A DNA stretch of 6,966 bases from a bacterium BMS3Bbin02 (lineage in GTDB: Bacteria; Actinomycetota; Acidimicrobiia; Spongiisociales; UBA5794): NCBI GenBank assembly GCA_002898115.1, contig BDTL01000078.1, positions 1 through 6,966 on the forward strand. Reading direction: 5' to 3'. This document shows, in pieces, positions 5,683 to 6,966 of this stretch. Made by a program: the position numbers and the translations under genes. The first letter of the stretch is position 1. Each line of letters starts with the position of its first letter. The notes beneath the pieces were generated by a model, which searched no databases, was not told where the DNA came from, and was given only the letters and a program-made list of their open reading frames with translations.

Positions 5683-6966
5683 TTACGTCGCGAAGGCCCT
5701 GCTTACCAGTTTCTTCTGTTCTGCCGCGTGCACCTTCGAGTGGCCGGTTGCGGGACTCGAGCTCTCTCTGCGGTAGATACCTCGAGCGTTGAGTCCGGTT
5801 TCGACATACAGGGATCGCGACATAAACCGCCACGCACCCATATTTGCAGGCTCTTCTTGTAGCCATACAATTTCGGCGCCGTCGTGCGGCGCAATCGCGG
5901 CTTTGATCTCTGTCGCCGGGAACGGATACAGTTGCTCGACTCGTACCAGAGCAACATCGGTGATGTTGCTCGTCTCGCGATGACGGGCAAGTTCGTAGTA
6001 CACCTTCCCCTGGCACAACACGACCCGACGAGTCCCGCGCTGTGTCTGCGCATCAGGAATTACTTTCTGGAAGCCGGCATCGGTGAGGTCCTCGATCGAG
6101 CTGTACGAATCCTTGGTCCGCAGCAGAGACTTCGGAGACATCACGATGAGCGGCTTCTTCTCTGATGCCAGCGCCTGGCGGCGCATCATGTGGAAGTGCT
6201 GGGCCGGAGTTGACGGCACAACAATGCGAACGTTGTCCTCGGCGGCGTTCTGGAGGAACCGCTCAAGTCGAGCCGACGAGTGTTCGGGCCCCTGACCCTC
6301 GAACCCGTGCGGCAGCAGCAGGACCAGGCTGGATGGCTGGCTCCACTTGTTCTCACCGGACATGATGAACTGATCGATGATGACCTGAGCGCCATTCACG
6401 AAGTCGCCGAATTGGCCTTCCCACATAACGAGCGTTTTCGGGGCTTGCACCGAGTATCCATATTCGAAGCCCATTGCGGCGAATTCCGATAGCAGCGAGT
6501 CATAGATACGCAATTGCGCCTGACTCTCGTCGAGGTGCTGGAGCGGGATCCATTCCTCCTCTGTATTGAAATCGACCAGGCTGGCGTGCCGGTGGCTGAA
6601 CGTTCCTCGCTTGGAGTCTTCACCGGCGAGGCGAACACGCACCCCCTCCATCGAGAGTGATCCCCACGCAAGTGCCTCGCCTAGCGCCCAATCCAGCTGA
6701 CCTCCGGCATACAGGGTGGCCCGGTCGTCGAGTGTCTTGGCGAGTTTCGGATGTACCTCGAATGATTCGGGCAGAGCTCGAGCCCGCCTTTCCACGAAGT
6801 CGAGCAGCTCTCGAGCAACGGTCGTGTCGATATCGGTCGTGCCATCTTCACGCTCACCGTCTTCCGGCTTGACACTCCCGGCTTTTGTCTCCTTCAGCGC
6901 GTCGTCCATGTGGCTGCGGAACCTCGCCTGGATCTCTTCCGCCTCGTCGGGAGACAGGTCCCCGGA
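5683..6966 (-). CDS. sucA: 2-oxoglutarate dehydrogenase E1 component, C-terminal part (partial)
   Basis: The C-terminal 427 residues of the thiamine-diphosphate E1 component that decarboxylates 2-oxoglutarate in the TCA cycle. The frame is open through the right edge, so the gene's 5' part is missing; the internal ATG at 6909 is not the start. In visible numbering, GTFSHRHASL (121-130), FEYGYS (167-172), WEGQFGDFVNGAQ (182-194), LLPHGFEGQGPEHSS (217-231), PSTPAQ (251-256) and MSPKSLLR (276-283) belong to the pyrimidine-binding domain. GKVYYEL (320-326), EQLYPFP (344-350) and WLQEEPANMGAW (368-379) belong to the C-terminal transketolase-like domain. These motifs match E. coli SucA closely. In many actinobacteria this E1 is fused to an N-terminal E2 acyltransferase domain (Kgd type); that part would lie outside the window, so fusion cannot be judged. 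An insert rich in D, E and K (about residues 20-48) looks like a flexible acidic linker. The C-terminus appears intact. Confidence 0.95.
   Translation of the reverse strand, partial: SGDLSPDEAEEIQARFRSHMDDALKETKAGSVKPEDGEREDGTTDIDTTVARELLDFVERRARALPESFEVHPKLAKTLDDRATLYAGGQLDWALGEALAWGSLSMEGVRVRLAGEDSKRGTFSHRHASLVDFNTEEEWIPLQHLDESQAQLRIYDSLLSEFAAMGFEYGYSVQAPKTLVMWEGQFGDFVNGAQVIIDQFIMSGENKWSQPSSLVLLLPHGFEGQGPEHSSARLERFLQNAAEDNVRIVVPSTPAQHFHMMRRQALASEKKPLIVMSPKSLLRTKDSYSSIEDLTDAGFQKVIPDAQTQRGTRRVVLCQGKVYYELARHRETSNITDVALVRVEQLYPFPATEIKAAIAPHDGAEIVWLQEEPANMGAWRFMSRSLYVETGLNARGIYRRESSSPATGHSKVHAAEQKKLVSRAFAT

Noticed and set aside
5309..6016. Minus-strand frame of 235 codons across the lipoprotein and dehydrogenase ends.
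   Set aside because: It runs antisense to the lipoprotein, through the palindrome, and in a shifted frame of the dehydrogenase, with no domain of its own.
6901..6913. A 13-base match to the left arm of the palindromic element inside the dehydrogenase gene.
   Set aside because: No right arm or flank follows and the bases are ordinary codons of the reading frame, so it is most likely coincidence.

Overview
The window is GC-rich bacterial DNA with five genes, one of them cut by the right edge. It looks like a high-GC actinobacterium, most likely of the class Acidimicrobiia. The clues are a secreted protein with three cysteine-bearing S-layer-homology-type repeats (GITKGCNPPTNDRxCP...VTRxQMAxFL), a type common in that group, and an actinobacterial-type 2-oxoglutarate dehydrogenase E1. 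The lineage is an inference from gene flavour; there is no rRNA or other marker here.

Layout. A glutamine-synthetase-fold ligase runs leftward at 15-1394. A 310-bp spacer without a gene follows (1395-1704). A large secreted right-handed beta-helix protein with C-terminal SLH-type repeats also runs leftward (1705-3966). A divergent spacer (3967-4153) holds a near-perfect 50-bp palindrome. A PhzF-family enzyme (4154-5011) and a small lipoprotein (5066-5584) run rightward and may be co-transcribed. A short convergent spacer (5585-5682) holds a second copy of the palindromic element. The C-terminal part of a 2-oxoglutarate dehydrogenase E1 (5683 to beyond 6966) runs leftward into the right edge.

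The genes do not form an obvious pathway. The ligase and the dehydrogenase both touch glutamate/2-oxoglutarate metabolism but lie about 4 kb apart with unrelated genes between. The beta-helix protein and the lipoprotein are envelope proteins.

The most unusual feature is the pair of palindromic elements (4053-4115 and 5615-5677). They align without gaps over 63 bp, have arms of identical length, diverge mainly in the 8-nt centre, and differ in the arms by a compensatory base-pair change (T-A versus G-C). They share asymmetric right flanks and occupy two different intergenic contexts, divergent and convergent. This suggests a dispersed, structure-conserved intergenic element.
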